Source of the DNA: Dactylonectria macrodidyma
Lineage: Eukaryota > Ascomycota > Sordariomycetes > Hypocreales > Nectriaceae
Length of the DNA stretch: 64,000 nt
NCBI GenBank assembly: GCA_020744425.1
Contig: JAGMUV010000003.1
Span: 1,178,001 to 1,242,000, forward strand
Direction of reading: 5' to 3'
A program made the position numbers and the translations under genes. Below the pieces are notes generated by a model. The model did no database searches, was not told the origin of the DNA, and saw only the letters and a program-made list of their open reading frames with translations. The stretch's first letter is position 1, and each line of letters starts with the position of its first letter. Shown piece after piece: positions 9,818-22,800 of the stretch.

Positions 9818-11632
9818 TTTGAAAGGAAGATTGGTGGTAAGGTGGTTGTTGAATTGATGAGGTATTGTGAAGGAGTTCAGAGTATACAGCTAAAGCTGAA
9901 GTGAATTGAGATATTGTGAGATGGTTGAGATGAATGGTTTATAAGGCTCAAGTGTATAGATCCTTGTTGTGTAAGTATGCTTTGTGTCTGCCTGATGTTC
10001 AAGTCCTCTATCTGCTTCATCCCCGTCTCTTTATAGTTGATGCCTGGAATCAGGGGTCGTGCAAAAAGATGCTGTCGCAGAATTCAGGCAATCAGGTTCA
10101 ACGCAGTCTAGACTGACACTGCCCTTGCAAGCATCGTCTTGCGTAACATCACATTCAGTCACCAGCATGGCTTGCGTGAGTCATGACGCAAAGCCTCAGC
10201 AGGCAGGTTTAGTTCAGCCTCATTCGACAACCAGGATGGACAACACCATGGATGGTGGGAGTGAGGGTACGGCAACCGCGTACTGGGCTGACGAAACGGT
10301 GCAAAAACTAGCCCGCGCGACACGCAACTCAACTCTTCATTGGGATTAAGGCGGACATGCCGCCTTGCAGGTAGTCAGAGTACGACACCATGACATTGGA
10401 AAGCGGGCGGGCGGGGAAAGAAGATGCAATAAGATTTTGGTCACAACCCATCATCCATCATGGCTCATGCACGCACCATCCAGGGCCTAACTTAACCTTG
10501 CAGCGGCAATTCGGCTCCGAGCCGCTCTAAGCCCGGATGGATAATCCATCCGGTTGAGTCACACATGATATCGTCGAGTGTGGAGAAGACCACCACGGCG
10601 TACTGAAACAGGCATAGGGAATTAGGAACCCATGTAAGTGGAACGTGATCTCATGGCGGTTAAGCTGGATCAATTACAAGAGAAAGCCAGAATCTGACTG
10701 AATAGAACTAGCCAGAAGACAACTATCGTAGATGGCGACGACAGTCTCTACGTAAGGTAGTAAGCTGCGTTCTAAATGAATACGGTTTAAGCGTCGTAGT
10801 GCATACCTGGCGTACATGCTTGCAATAGATGATTGATCTCAACGATGATGAAGCGGTTCACTTAGGATGTCTCCGAGAAATACCACAGCCTCACAAAAGA
10901 CTCACAATCATTGCGCCTTGCCATCATCCCTACGCTCGATCAACCATGGCTGTGTCCACGTTGCTCATAGGGCTCACAAGGCTATCCCAAAGCGGAAGGG
11001 TGGGTGTTATGAGCGTGCCGTGTACTCCGAGGCAGGCCCCATTCTGACTCTCACGGAACATACAGAACCTCAGGCATGTGCTGGGGTGTGCCGCAGGTAC
11101 CATTTGTTCATTGGGGCACACCACAATGCGAAGCATACGTATCGACTAACACACATGCAATTTCTGATGATAGCTTTCGCGATGAGGAAGATTCGTCACA
11201 CAGTCAAGTTTCAATCCCAATGGATCGGTGAAAAGCCAAAAGTATCGCGTATTCAGATTGCGTCACGCCGGTAAGCATGCGTGTTTAGGTATGTCGGTAT
11301 GCAACCGATTCGAGGACCTATGCTCGAACAGGAAGCTCAGAAACTGCTCGCATGATTGGAGTGAAGTTCAAAGTAGAGAGCCGCGAAAATGTGGCTGGAG
11401 GTGGCTCGTGTGGTCCATAATTTCCAGTGGCTGGTGTCAAAAAGCAGCCCAATTCCTATCAGCCAATAATGGCCATCGCACGAAGCTTGACGCCCCGCAA
11501 TCTATCGATAAGGCTGATGCGCATAGCTTATCGCTTATCGGATAAATTTTCCCTCCAGCAAGTGGGAAATTTTTGGACGACGGATTGCTGGTGATCGATC
11601 GCTTCTTCAGATGCTGCAGACGACGCGCAACC
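9818..11632. other. 1.8-kb divergent intergenic region before BMS1
   Basis: No reading frame here has splice logic or family resemblance. The BMS1-proximal end carries a cluster of CGATAA/TTATCG motifs (11503-11545) and AAATTTT elements, annotated separately. The rest is featureless to inspection. Confidence 0.55.
11503..11574. promoter_or_regulatory. CGATAA/TTATCG cluster and RRPE-like AAATTTTT before BMS1
   Basis: TATCGATAA at 11503-11511, then TTATCG at 11528-11533 and 11535-11540, then GGATAA; AAATTTT lies at 11544-11550 and AAATTTTT at 11567-11574. All are 58-130 bp before the BMS1 ATG. In yeast, A/T-core RRPE elements mark ribosome-biogenesis promoters. The match here is by eye and its function is inferred. 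Confidence 0.4.
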
Positions 11633-14600
11633 ATGGAGCAGCAATTGCATAAGCCGCACCGCAAGTCGTCCAAGGACAAAAAGGACAAGAAGGAAAAGAA
11701 GGAGCATTCCGGAGGTATGTATCTAGCGCGCTTCCTTAATTAGGTCACAACACATGCTAACATTAACCAGAGCGCAATCCCAAGGCCTTCGCCTTCGCCA
11801 GACCCGGAAAGCTTCAACGACAAGCAGCGAGATCGCAAGACGTATGACGACCTTCTAACCCCGCTAGCCATGCCTCCTTCATGCTGACAGTCTCCAAACA
11901 GGTCAGAGAAAAGCGACTCCATGTCCCGCTCGTCGATCGATTGCCCGACGAGGCCCCGCCTCGCCTCGTCACCATCGTTGGCCCTCCCGGTGTAGGCAAG
12001 ACGACCCTGCTCAAGTCCCTAGTCCGACGATACTCTAAAGAGACCATCTCAGACCCTCAGGGCCCCATCACTGTCGTCACCTCCAAGAAGCAGCGCCTCA
12101 CGTTTGTCGAATGTCCCAACGAGCTCGAGGCGATGGTCGACATTGCCAAGGTGGCCGACATTGTCCTTCTGATGATTGACGGCAACTTTGGCTTCGAGAT
12201 GGAGACCATGGAGTTTCTCAACGTCCTGGCCGCTACAGGTATGCCGGGTAATGTCTTTGGCGTCCTGACCCATCTTGACCTGTTCCGGAAACCCCAGGCG
12301 CTCAAGGATGCCAAGAAGAGACTAAAGCGCAGACTTTGGACGGAGTTATACCAGGGCGCTCACCTGTTCTATCTCTCTGGTGTTATCAACGGACGATATC
12401 CTGACCGTGAGATTCACAACCTCTCCCGTTTCCTCTCAGTCATGAAGAACCCGCGCCCGCTCATCTGGCGCAACTCACACCCTTACTCCATTGTCGACAG
12501 CTTCCGAGACATCACCCATCCCACCAAGATCGAAGAGAACCCCAACTGCGACCGATCGATTGTTTTGTCAGGGTATCTGCGAGGAACAAACTTCTCGTCA
12601 CAGGGCCAACGGATACACGTACCCGGTTTGGGCGACTTTACTGTCTCAAACATGGAGGTTCTACCAGACCCATGTCCAACACCATTTATGGAGCTAGCAA
12701 TGGCAAAGATTACTGGAAAAACCGGGCGCCGAAGACTGGACGAGAAGGAAAAGAAGTTGCATGCGCCAATGTCGGATCGTAGTGGTCTGAAAATTGAGGG
12801 CGACGCAATTTGGATCACTCGCGAAAAGGGCTTCAGCTTTGATAGGGATGACGAGGATGGTGAGCGCGGTGAGGGTGAAGAGATGATTGTGGGCCTCCAG
12901 GCTGAACGAAAACTGCTTGGTCAAACTGAGGATGGCGTACAGCTCTTTAGGGGCGGTGAGCAAATTAAAGAAGTGGCCGAAGAAGAGGACACTGGAAGAA
13001 AATCCCACCGCAAGGCCCGATTTGCAGATCGTGAAGAAGAGGATGACGAGCTGGCCGAGGACGATGAGGGATTCATCAGCGGCAGCGATGAAGGCGATTC
13101 GGATGCCGAGGTCGAGTTCAACGAGAGCAAGCTTGGCAAGATGTTCCGGAAAGATGCTGACAAGGATGGGAATGAGGATGATCTTGCCTTTGCGGACAGT
13201 GACTCAGATCTAGGATCAGCGTCTGAGCAGGATGAGGCGGACTCGGACGAAGAATACGACTCAGATGAGGAGGCGGCCGCTTTGAGGTGGAAGGATAATC
13301 TGAATGGCAAAGCCTTGAAGCTCCGCGGCAAAAGACGCTCATACCATACCGGCGACTTGGCGAGGCTCATGTACGACGAGTCATTAAGCCCCGAGGATGC
13401 ACTGAACCGATGGAGGGGTAATGAGGGTGAGGAGGAGAACATTGAAGACGATTCAGACGACGAGGAGTTCTTCAAGAAGTCAAAACAGGAGAAGAACGAT
13501 GCCGTGGAAGACAGGTCGATACCCGAGTACGACTACGAGGACCTGGCAACGAAGTGGGCAGAGCAAGAGAATATCGAGGCGCTGCGCCAAAGATTCAGAA
13601 GCGCTTTTGGCAGGGGCGGAGATGAGGATGAAGATGACGATATGGAAGGTGGAGACGACGACAGTGAGGGAGACGGAGAGTTCCAGGATCTCGAGGCTGA
13701 GGATGACGGCGAGGCCAAGTCTGAAGAGCCGCCGCAACAGACGGCCGAAGACATCGAGGCGGAGCGAGAAAAGAACGCCAAGCGCAAGGAGGAGCTCAAG
13801 CAACGGTTCGAAGAGGAGGATCGAGATGGTTTCCTCAACGACAAGGCCAACTCTCGACGCGACGGCGGCGATGTGCAGGAGTTCGGCGAGGACCAATGGT
13901 ACGAATCGCAAAAGGCCATGATCCAGAAGCAGCTGGACATCAACAAGGACGAGTTTGAGAACCTGGACGAGCGACAGCGCACAGCAGTCGAGGGTTACCG
14001 CGCCGGCAAGTATGCCAAGGTGGTGCTTGAAGGTGTGCCGGCCGAGTTCGTGGCCAAGTTCAACCCACGGATGCCCGTCATCATCGGCGGACTATCGCCA
14101 ACCGAGGATCGCTTCGGCTTCCTCCAGGTGCGCATCAAGCGTCACCGTTGGCACAAGCGCATCCTCAAGACCAACGACCCCCTCATCTTCTCGCTCGGCT
14201 GGCGGCGCTTCCAGACGCTGCCCATCTACAGCACTACCGACTCGCGCACGCGCAACCGCATGCTCAAGTACACGCCTGAGCACATGCACTGCTTCGGTAC
14301 CATCTACGGGCCCCTCATTGCGCCTAACACGGGCTTCGTCTGCTTCAACTCCTTCTCGGCCAGCAACGCCGGCTTCCGCATCGCCGCCACCGGTACCATC
14401 CTCAGCGTCGACGAATCGACCGAGATTGTCAAGAAGCTGAAGCTGACGGGCCACCCGGCCAAGATCTACAAGAACACAGCCTTCATCAAAGATATGTTCA
14501 ACTCGTCGCTCGAGATTGCGAAGTTCGAGGGCGCCTCCATCAAGACCGTCTCGGGCATTCGCGGCCAGATCAAGCGCGCGCTGTCCAAGCCCGACGGCCA

Positions 14601-15180
14601 CTTCCGCGCCACCTTTGAGGACAAGATCCTGCTGAGCGACATCGTCTTCCTACGCGCCTGGTACCCGATCAAGCCGCGCCGCTTCTACAACCCCGTCACC
14701 AACCTCGTCGGGTGGCAGCCCATGCGCCTCACCGGCGAGGTTCGACGTGCCCAGAACATTGCGACTCCTCAACCCAAGAACAGCCAATACCGCACCATCG
14801 AGCGCGAGACGCGCCACTTCAACCCGCTGCGCGTGCCCCGCGCTCTCGCCGCCGACCTGCCCTTCCGCTCGCAGATCGTACAGACCAAGAAGCAGAAGAA
14901 AGAGACGTACATGCAGAAGCGCGCCGTCGTCCTGGCCCCCGGGTCCGAGGAGAAGAAGGCCCGCGCCCTCATGCAGCAGCTGCTCACCGTCCGCAACGAC
15001 GCCGCCGCCAAGCGCCGCGCCAAGAAGGAGGAGAACCGCGCCGCCTTCAAGAAGAAGCTCGCCGACAACGAGGAGAAGAAGGAGGCCCGCGAGAAGCGCG
15101 AGTCCAAGGAGTACTGGCGCAAGAACGGCCGCAAGCGCAGCGCTGCCGAGGACGGTGGTGGTGGCAAGCGCCGGAGGTGA
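11633..15180 (+). CDS. BMS1: Ribosome biogenesis GTPase Bms1
   Basis: Three exons: 11633-11714, 11771-11841 and 11902-15180; 1143 residues. The spliced N-terminus reads from a lysine-rich start through NPKAFAFARPGKLQRQAARS to VREKRLHVPLVDR, as in Bms1. The G domain has the P-loop GPPGVGKTT at about 78-86, a FVECPNELEAMVDIAKVADI switch region and THLDLF in the G4 position; Bms1 proteins normally lack the usual NKxD. A long acidic middle follows. The C-terminal half is the translation-factor-like and AARP2/DUF663 part, including RFGFLQVRIKRHRWHKRILK and the FNPLRVPRALAADLPF segment, ending in a basic coiled tail. Bms1 acts in the nucleolar small-subunit processome with Rcl1 during 40S maturation. 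Third-position G/C is strong toward the 3' end, which creates long antisense shadow frames. Confidence 0.96.
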
Positions 15181-15953
15181 GCATGAGATGGACAAGACAA
15201 GGCGCGTACGTGGGCGTCGATGGGCAGCCAAGGATAGTGCAAAAGATAGATGTGTATACCTTTGTTGGGTTGGCGTTGGAAGAACAGAAAAATCAATACA
15301 GTTACCTATTCAAGACTTCTAGGCTTTCCAGGAGCGCATCGCATGCCCACGTAGTCCCCATCACTCATCGCATCAGCACTCACAAACAAAATATGTCACA
15401 GGCATCAAATCAATCAAGAAAAAAACCAAGTTGTAATTGTGCAATCTCAACTAAAGGGAATCAAGGAGGATCTGCCCGAGCCCCTAGCAAGCGCACACAA
15501 TGTACAGTCCGTCAACACCAAGCTTCAAGAACCAGAGCAGCAAAAAGCGACCTCAAGCCAAGTACGCCCATCAGAAATGGACGCAGTAATTAAAAGGTAA
15601 AAGCCTCGCACTCCTTTCCCCATCAGCATGAAGTTCATCCTCCCCGCTCCCACAACAGTCTCGGCCGCCGACGCGGCGGCGTCAAGATTCCCCGATGAAC
15701 ATACTGTCATCACTCCTCCACCATAATTTTTTCATTCTCATGGCAATCAACTCGAGTCATTGTCGCATTGCAGAGTAAGGAATGCTCCGAAAAACCAGTT
15801 CACGCCGAATTCCAACTTGACAAGCCCCTTGCCCTCGATCAAAGATAGACACACGCTTCGAAATGCCGTCAAACATATCATTGCCTAGGCCAGCTATGCC
15901 CTTTCTCACTTTCTCAAGTCGTGTACACGTGAAAATCGAATCGTATTGGCCGT
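15181..15953. other. Intergenic between convergent BMS1 and reticulon genes
   Basis: 3' flanks of two convergent genes. There is no coding support; frames running on from BMS1 in other phases are shadows. Confidence 0.6.
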
Positions 15954-17324
15954 TTAGGCGGCAGCGAAAGGCTGCTTCTCGGCAACGGGGTCTTCCTTGG
16001 GAACCTCGGGGAAGTCGACCTTCTCGGCCTTGGTAGGCTCCTCGGTGGGAGGGTTGGGGAACTCGGTCTCTGCGACAGGCTCGGGTCTAACGATGACCTG
16101 GCGCGAGGGAGTCTTGCCAGACAGAAGGGCCTGGACCTTGCCGGTGTAGTCGCCAGCATACTGCTTACCAAGAGCAGAAACCTGGCCAATCTGCTTCTGG
16201 GCAACATCCTTAACCTGAGCAGTCTGGGAGTTAATCATGTCGGAGGCGTTCTGGATTTGCGCATCGATAAGCTCCTGGTTAGAGGCGTAAACCAAGGGAA
16301 CGAGGAAGACGACGGTAGTGCCAATGACGGCAAGTCCCCAGTAGGGAACAAGCTTGACGAGGAAGTAGGAGACGAAGGCAGCAACCCAAGCCTGATGTCA
16401 CCGGTTAGCTTCCAAAGTTTGGTGTGAATTTGGGGATAGGAGCTTACGGCGCAAGAGGCAGCAATGTTCTCGGCGAAAAGAATGCGCTGAGCCTCAATTA
16501 CGAAGAAGTTGATGAGCTCATGAACATCCCCAATAAGGGTGTCAAGAGTGTCGCGGGGGACGGTGTAATATCGGCGAGGACGGATATGGGTGGCTAGGCC
16601 GTGGTTGAGGACGGTCTTACCAACAACCTCGGCGAGGACGGTCACTCCAAGGACCATCCAGGAGAGCTTGAAACCCCATCGAAGGATATCCAGGTATCTA
16701 GCCGAGAAAATGAGGGCGATAATAGTAACATAGGCGAGGGCGGAAGCACCTGGTAAACCAATACGTTAGCGAATGGACTACCAGCGATGAAAGGGAGCCA
16801 TCAACTCACGGGGGTTGTTCCATGACAGAAGCTCGGAGAAGAAGGAGTGGTAGTGGGTAAGAGGCTGTCCGGTGGCAGCAGGGTTGGCTGGTGTGCGGCG
16901 AGCAGCAGCTAGGTTGGAGAGCTCATCAGAGGTCTTCTGTGTGTGTTCCATGACGTTCTGGGCGACGGGGCCTAGCGAGGGCGGAAGGGCCGGCGTTAGC
17001 AACAGTGGTGGTCGAGATCACAACAATGAGGTTTTGCGCTAGGTTTGCGAATGGGTACAATAGCATCACATACCGTTGGTGACGGTGTTGTACGCAGCAG
17101 CAGCGTCTAGACATGCAGAGTTAGTTGGAGTGTTTATGGAAAAGATTTCGATCGGGGTGGAAACAGGGAAAACTGTACAACGCATGTTAGCAAAAAGCCC
17201 ATGGTCCGAATTGTCCCGTGGAAACGCGACAAACGAGACAACACAGCAATGCAATACGTACCCCACTGGATTTTGTGGTTTCGAAAAGCGAGTTTCCGTT
17301 GACAGCCGGGGCGGTATCAGCCAT
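15954..17324 (-). CDS. RTN1: Reticulon-like ER-shaping protein
   Basis: Five exons on the minus strand: 17324 to about 17258, 17106-17074, 16971-16810, 16749-16448 and 16391-15954; about 333 residues. The reticulon domain is clear: ATGQPLTHYHSFFSELLSWN, then a long hydrophobic hairpin (ALAYVTIIALIFSARYLDIL), the RPRRYYTVPRDTLDTLIGDVHEL loop region, and a second hairpin (FVSYFLVKLVPYWGLAVIG). Fungal reticulons wedge into the ER membrane and shape tubules. The C-terminal tail is Pro/Glu-rich. The second exon is only 33 bp. The exon 1 donor is uncertain: the strong-looking GTACGT gives the wrong phase, whereas the GTATTG four bases later gives an in-frame junction, and A|GTGGGG also works. The start ATG at 17324 is the first of the frame that reads MADTAPAVNGNSLFETTK. 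Confidence 0.88.
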
Positions 17325-19893
17325 GACGAAGGCGAGGGCGAGAACTGTAGCTCGTGGTTGATTATGGAGGATCGGGAGGAGACAAAGGCGAAAGGGAGCA
17401 GAGCGGTCTCAGCGATCGTCCAGGAGAGATAGGAGGTCTGCAAGAGAACAGCGAAAGGCGGCGTGAGTAAAAAGTGGCCCGAAGAGTTGGTGGTGGACTG
17501 GTGGTTGCGTCTTGTGCAGTGTCTTCCGATAAGGGGCGGAAGAGAGAAATGGGCAAGGCAAGCGAGCCAGTCCAGGAGAGGAAAATGGAGAGGGCGACGT
17601 ACCTTGCAGTGAGAAGTAGCAGGGGAGGGGTGTGTGTGCGGCAGACGCAGACGCAGAGCAGCAGAGGCGAGAGACAGCTGTAAGTGATGATGAATGTGGT
17701 GATGGTTCGGATGATGGGGAGACTGTGATGCAGGTAGAGGAGGGAGAAGAGAGGGCGAGTTATGTGGAAGAGGGAGAGAAGGACAGGTTGCGTCGATGCA
17801 GCTGGAGCGGATGGTGACGACAGTAGGACAGTGACGCCTTTGTTTCCGGAAACAGGTCACCACCACTCTCAAACGTGCTCCAGCCAGACAGACCTCAGAC
17901 CTCAGGCACAGCGATAATAGTGCCTGAGGTCTGGGTGGAGGTCTGGCTGCACTGCGATAGTGACCACAGCGACCATGACACTAAAATCACTACCAAGACC
18001 CCCCTCCATGACACTTGACAGAGGACAACCAACAACTACAACAGGCTACAGCTGCAGGTTACAGGCTGCAAGAGGCAAAGGTTACAACCCCCATCCCGTT
18101 ACAGGCCCTGTAGTATCCAATGCCACAGGGCTTAAAGTCCGCTCGGTGTCAGTGGAGCTTGGGCCTCCTCCGCTGCCGCCGCTGGACAACGCCCCGAAGC
18201 AAGATTTTTTCTTTTGGAACCGGGACATGGAAGCTTCCTTTGAGGTTTTGCCCGCCGAGGAGCTAAGCTAAGGTGGACAGCGCCTAGCTCCCCCCTCCGA
18301 CGGACAGTGGAGGTATCATAGCAGAGGTGGATGACGCAGTTTCGCTACCCAGCAGGTACCTCGGCTTCACGCAACGCCACCACTGAATGGCAGGTACTCA
18401 GCTGGTCGCGAGCCACATCGAGCTTGTGAACCAACGCGCCTCCTTCATGCTCCGTCCGACCCGCCGGCGTCATACTGCCGCTTGTAAATTCCGGCGAGGC
18501 AAGATAAGACAGATGGATGCTTTTGCCTACTAAAAGCCAAACACTCGTAGCAAACTGAGTTGCTGCATAGCGAATGCTACACTGGGCTCTCCCATCCCAA
18601 TCCAGAAAACAACAACATCGGCCTTGCCGACCCCTATTATATCAAAATCTCCAGGGCCTTTCCCCCGGGCGCAAAAAAAAATGAATGATGCCTTGACGTG
18701 AGATGATCTGGTCATTTTCTTAAAGCGGAACACGCAGTGTCCGGTCATGCATGTGATAATCACGCTAATTAAGGGCTACCCGCCTGGGAAATGGACGGGG
18801 GGGGAATAGAACAACAAAGACAACGAAGCATTCGGGAAGAAGAAAAAAGCACTGGCCCTTTGATGAAGGATTTTCCTTCGGCTTCCAATGATGGTTTGCT
18901 CAATGATTTGATACGGGATTGGATGGTCCCTGAGATTTTAATTACAGAATAACGGAAAGACTGTGGAGCAGGCAACGGGGACCTGGGCCCACTATAGATA
19001 GATTACATGTAAAGTACTCTTAGATCACGATGCGATGAGCATTGCATCACTCATTTTACCGTGTATCCATCGTCAACAACTGATCAAACGTATCTTCCGA
19101 GTTTGAAATTCAAGAGACACTCAGCCGCTTCCTTTTCACCTCATGTGGCCTTCCTTCCCAACCTCCTTCCTACAAGAAACTCGTGTCATGAGGACTCCAT
19201 ACTCTCTCTCCTTGAGGTGCAGAACACCATCATGCATGACGCATGCATGCCATGGCAGCACAGGGCAGGCCTCGAGTGGGCCTATCCTATGCGCAGCAAG
19301 TAGTTGTATCCATACATGTCACTGTAGGATGGACGGATGTCCTGGGTGGACAGATCTCCGGTTAAACCGAAGTATCCATCCAGTAGCGTCACGACGTGTC
19401 AACAAAGAGTGGTCCGATGCCGAAGAGCTGGCTGTCCAGAACCGACAGGCCCGAAACTCGAAGAGAATAGTGTAGATGATTTTCTGTCTGGAGAAAGTAT
19501 GATTTGATTATAGGCTCTGCGACTCTAGCCCGCCGTGCCTTGCCCTAAACTCTGCATTTTGATGCAGACGCGAGATCCTGTCCCTAACTCCTTTGCTAAC
19601 TTGGACAAACGCCAGAACAATGATGATGCTATGATGGGGGGGGGGAATGAGAAGCGGAGAAACAGGTTCAAGAGCGGCGTGTGGCAAAGCCAATCATCAG
19701 TCCATACGACATGCGAATACCACCTGAGCTCGAGATCCCACCAAACGCTCGCCAATGCGAAGGGTCCAAGGCTCAATATGTACATAGAAGCACCTGAGAA
19801 GACGAAAAAAGGTGTATGATTGCGGTGTCGCGTGACCATCATGGCGTCAATGAGCCGCAGGGGGTTTGTACTTATTCGGGCGGGTCAATCCCG
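17325..19893. other. Gene-poor 2.5-kb region upstream of reticulon
   Basis: It contains the reticulon promoter and the 3' flank of the TBC gene. A minus-strand frame open from 17872 into the reticulon introns is Ser/Pro-rich low complexity without family resemblance and is not annotated. A large inverted repeat lies at 17881-17949. Homopolymeric G runs occur near 18799 and 19636. Confidence 0.55.
17881..17949. repeat. 69-bp interrupted inverted repeat
   Basis: Perfect 14-bp inner arms, CAGACCTCAGGCAC at 17896-17909 and its complement at 17920-17933, enclose a 10-bp loop. Outer 9-bp arms, CAGCCAGAC at 17881-17889 and GTCTGGCTG at 17941-17949, extend the pairing with a small internal bubble. 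AGACCT is repeated within the left arm. It stands about 570 bp upstream of the reticulon start. Confidence 0.85.
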
Positions 19894-22800
19894 TCATCTT
19901 CTCCAACCCCAGAATCCACCTCCTCCAGATGAGGGGGAGCCGCCTGCGCTGGCCGCCGGCTTTGGGGGCGTCTCGGTCGCCGGTGAGGTTCCATGCCCGG
20001 TGAGCAGGCCGAACACTCCCATCGGCCCCGATTGTGACGCCGATGACGAATGCGACACCTCGCTGTGGCCCAGGCCATGAATCTTGCGCAGAGCCTCCAG
20101 CTTCTGCCTAGCCTCGTCAGCTTCCTGCTTGGCCATGGCCTCGGCTGTCTTGGCCTGTACGAGTTCCAGCAGCAGCACCTCGTTCTCAGTCGGAGGAGGC
20201 AGAGGGGCCGTCGTTGTCAACGTCGGCACGGCCGGCTCGTGGGGACGGGGAAGGGATGACATTCTCTTGCTGAACACAGGCCCATTGGGCGCGCTGTTTG
20301 CTTGTGAAGGTGTCGACTTGCTCCGTCCAAGCTTGAACTCCCTCAGGCCAATGGGGTTGGCCTTGGGCCACTCGGGCTCTGGTTCTCTAGCAGGCTCATG
20401 TGCTGAGCAAGCTGACGCGCGCGACTTCAAAGTGTGCATTTGCTTCTCCAGTCGCTGTTTGTCTTGGTGGAGCGTCCGAACATGCGCGTGGCTTTCCCGT
20501 AGCTGTTCTTTGATGCTCGACATTTCTTGATTCAAGTCGTTGATCTGGCGGCCGTGCAATTGTGCCTGAGACATTGCACTGGCCAATTGATCTTTTGCAT
20601 GTCCCAACTCCTCGCGCAACTGCGCTTTCGATTGCAGCATTGAAGACCGCCGCTGATCTTCATCAATTTGGAACCGACGCTCAACCAGGTCAAGCAAGTT
20701 CGATAGGTCTTCGGACGATGGGGTTTCTGTCTTATCGTGATCATCATCCTTCTGTGCGTTTATTGCACTCTCTGCCGCATTGGTACCATCAGTGGATTGT
20801 CTGTGGTCGGGGCCCTCGTCATCAGGGGTCGCTTTGTGAGAAGTTTCCTGTTCTAGTGTCTCGAATTCTGATGTCTCTGCTTCTGCATTCTTGTCGTCAT
20901 CCGCCGTCGATATTTTGACCTCGGGGTTGCTCGCCTCCGTCGACGCTGGCTCGCTGCTTGCCTTTTGTCTCAGTCCGTTGAGGAGCGATTGGATTGCCTT
21001 GCGGTCCTCGTGTCGCTCTTCCCGCTCGCGCTGAAGCTGATTTGAAAGCAGCGCATGGTTTCGTTGCAACTCGCTCAATGCGGTCAACAAGTCTTCAATT
21101 TGGCTGTGTAGGTGTCGTTCATCGCTATTCTTTTGGCCCAGTACCGGCTTGGATCCGACAGGTGTCGACTCGCGACTCAAATGATTGTCTTCGGTATTCG
21201 ACGAGTCTCGTGTCAAGCTCGTGGCATCTGTGGAGACAGAGCTAGTAACGCTTGCAGAGCTAGCCTCCATTGAGTTCAATGTCGAGGCGAGGCTCTGCTT
21301 TGATGCACTGCGGCGCAACATGCTCAACGGTCGGGACGGTGCGCTGGCGCCGGGGCTAAGATTAGCGGGCTTTGTCGACAAGCTGGTGGTAGATGAAGCC
21401 CAGATGCGGCCCAGAAAGCGGCTGGCTGCTGTGGTGATTTCGGATCCCCTTCCTGGAGTGGCCGTAGTTGTCTTAGTATCTTTATAGCTTTGTTCAAGCT
21501 GTTGCATACTCTCCCTCGTAACAACACCAGTCAGTGCAACGAAGTCTTGGACAAACTCGTCGGCATTGTAGTGATAGCAATCCCAGAGTCCACGGGAGAG
21601 GAGGAGCTGCATTATATCCTCCATCTCAGTACAACTTAATAAACGGGCCTCGTTCTTCCGCATCAGGGATAGCGCGACTCGCATGATGGTTTCTGATGCG
21701 CCTTCGGCAAAGATGACATCGTAGATCCGAAACAGCATTGGCAAGGGGCACGTCACAGCGAAGAAGCTGAGAAACCACTGCGAGACATATGCAGGGTTGA
21801 CCTGGAGCTCCTCCAGGTGGTTCGATAATACCGGCAGACTCTGTCGCAACAGCTCTCTAAACTGATAAATGCGAACGTGAAGCCCGGACAGATCCGGAAG
21901 GAAGCAAGCCCGGAGGTCGTATCGTTCCATAAGACTAGGTTTCTGTCAGTACGCCACGTTCGCCGGATGCAGCAACGTTGTAGATCTCACCGGACTAAAA
22001 CGCAAAACGCCTGGTTATCAGGCATGTGCATCAGCAGTGGGCCAACCAGAAAGGCCAGCCCTTGGCAGTAGCCGATCTTGGTGTCGTAGAGGCTGAAGCA
22101 TTTGAGGACTCGGCCCAGCATGCGTTGCCCATCGCCTTCCGGATCGCGGAACATATCCACCCCAGGAAAGCTTCTTCCCAAGTCCTTGCCAATGATGACC
22201 TCATATGGGCTGGACTCGCCAGACAATCGCTCAAATGTTTCTTCCAATGCGGCGTCCCGCGCGCCAGACATGCTCTGCCACACAACTCCACGGAGAGGCG
22301 GAGGAATACCCTTGCGGATCTTGTTGGACAAAAGTGTTGGCAGTCGGGCAGCAGTTTGTTTGTAGTCTTTGACCAGAGCAGCGTAGAACTCGAGGTCAGT
22401 CATTGGCGGAGGGGGAAGCATCGAATATCGCAAGGCAGGGGGGGTCGGGCCCTGGACCATCTGTCGGAGTTGCGCCATTGACGGCGGACGAGGCTTGCTG
22501 ACGGCGCTGCGTTCCGCGGTAGCACGGTCGACGCCTTGTACTTTGATACTCTTCGGGTTCGTAGCCAGTTTTGCATTTTCCTGTTCAAGTCGTGCCAACA
22601 AGAGAGCCGTAGACTGTTGCGGTCAGCGTATTTGCTCCTTGAACCATACAAAAAAGAGAGAAATTGGTACACACATTGTCTGTTTCTTCATCCTTGGTCT
22701 GCTCGTCTTCCGTTTTCTCCAGCTGTTCCCAATTGACCTCCTCGTGGTCATCCGAAGTGCGATTATCCTCTCGCAATTCATCTTGCAGAGTCCTAGTAAC

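Noticed and set aside
14650..15231. Long antisense and alternate-phase frames over the 3' end of BMS1
   Set aside because: They are shadows created by the very high third-position G/C of BMS1. Their products are Leu/Ala/Gly- or Arg/Ser-rich with no family resemblance.
17066..17872. Minus-strand 268-codon open frame running into the reticulon gene
   Set aside because: It reads through the introns and upstream region in one phase, is Ser/Pro/His-rich low complexity, and contradicts the spliced reticulon model.
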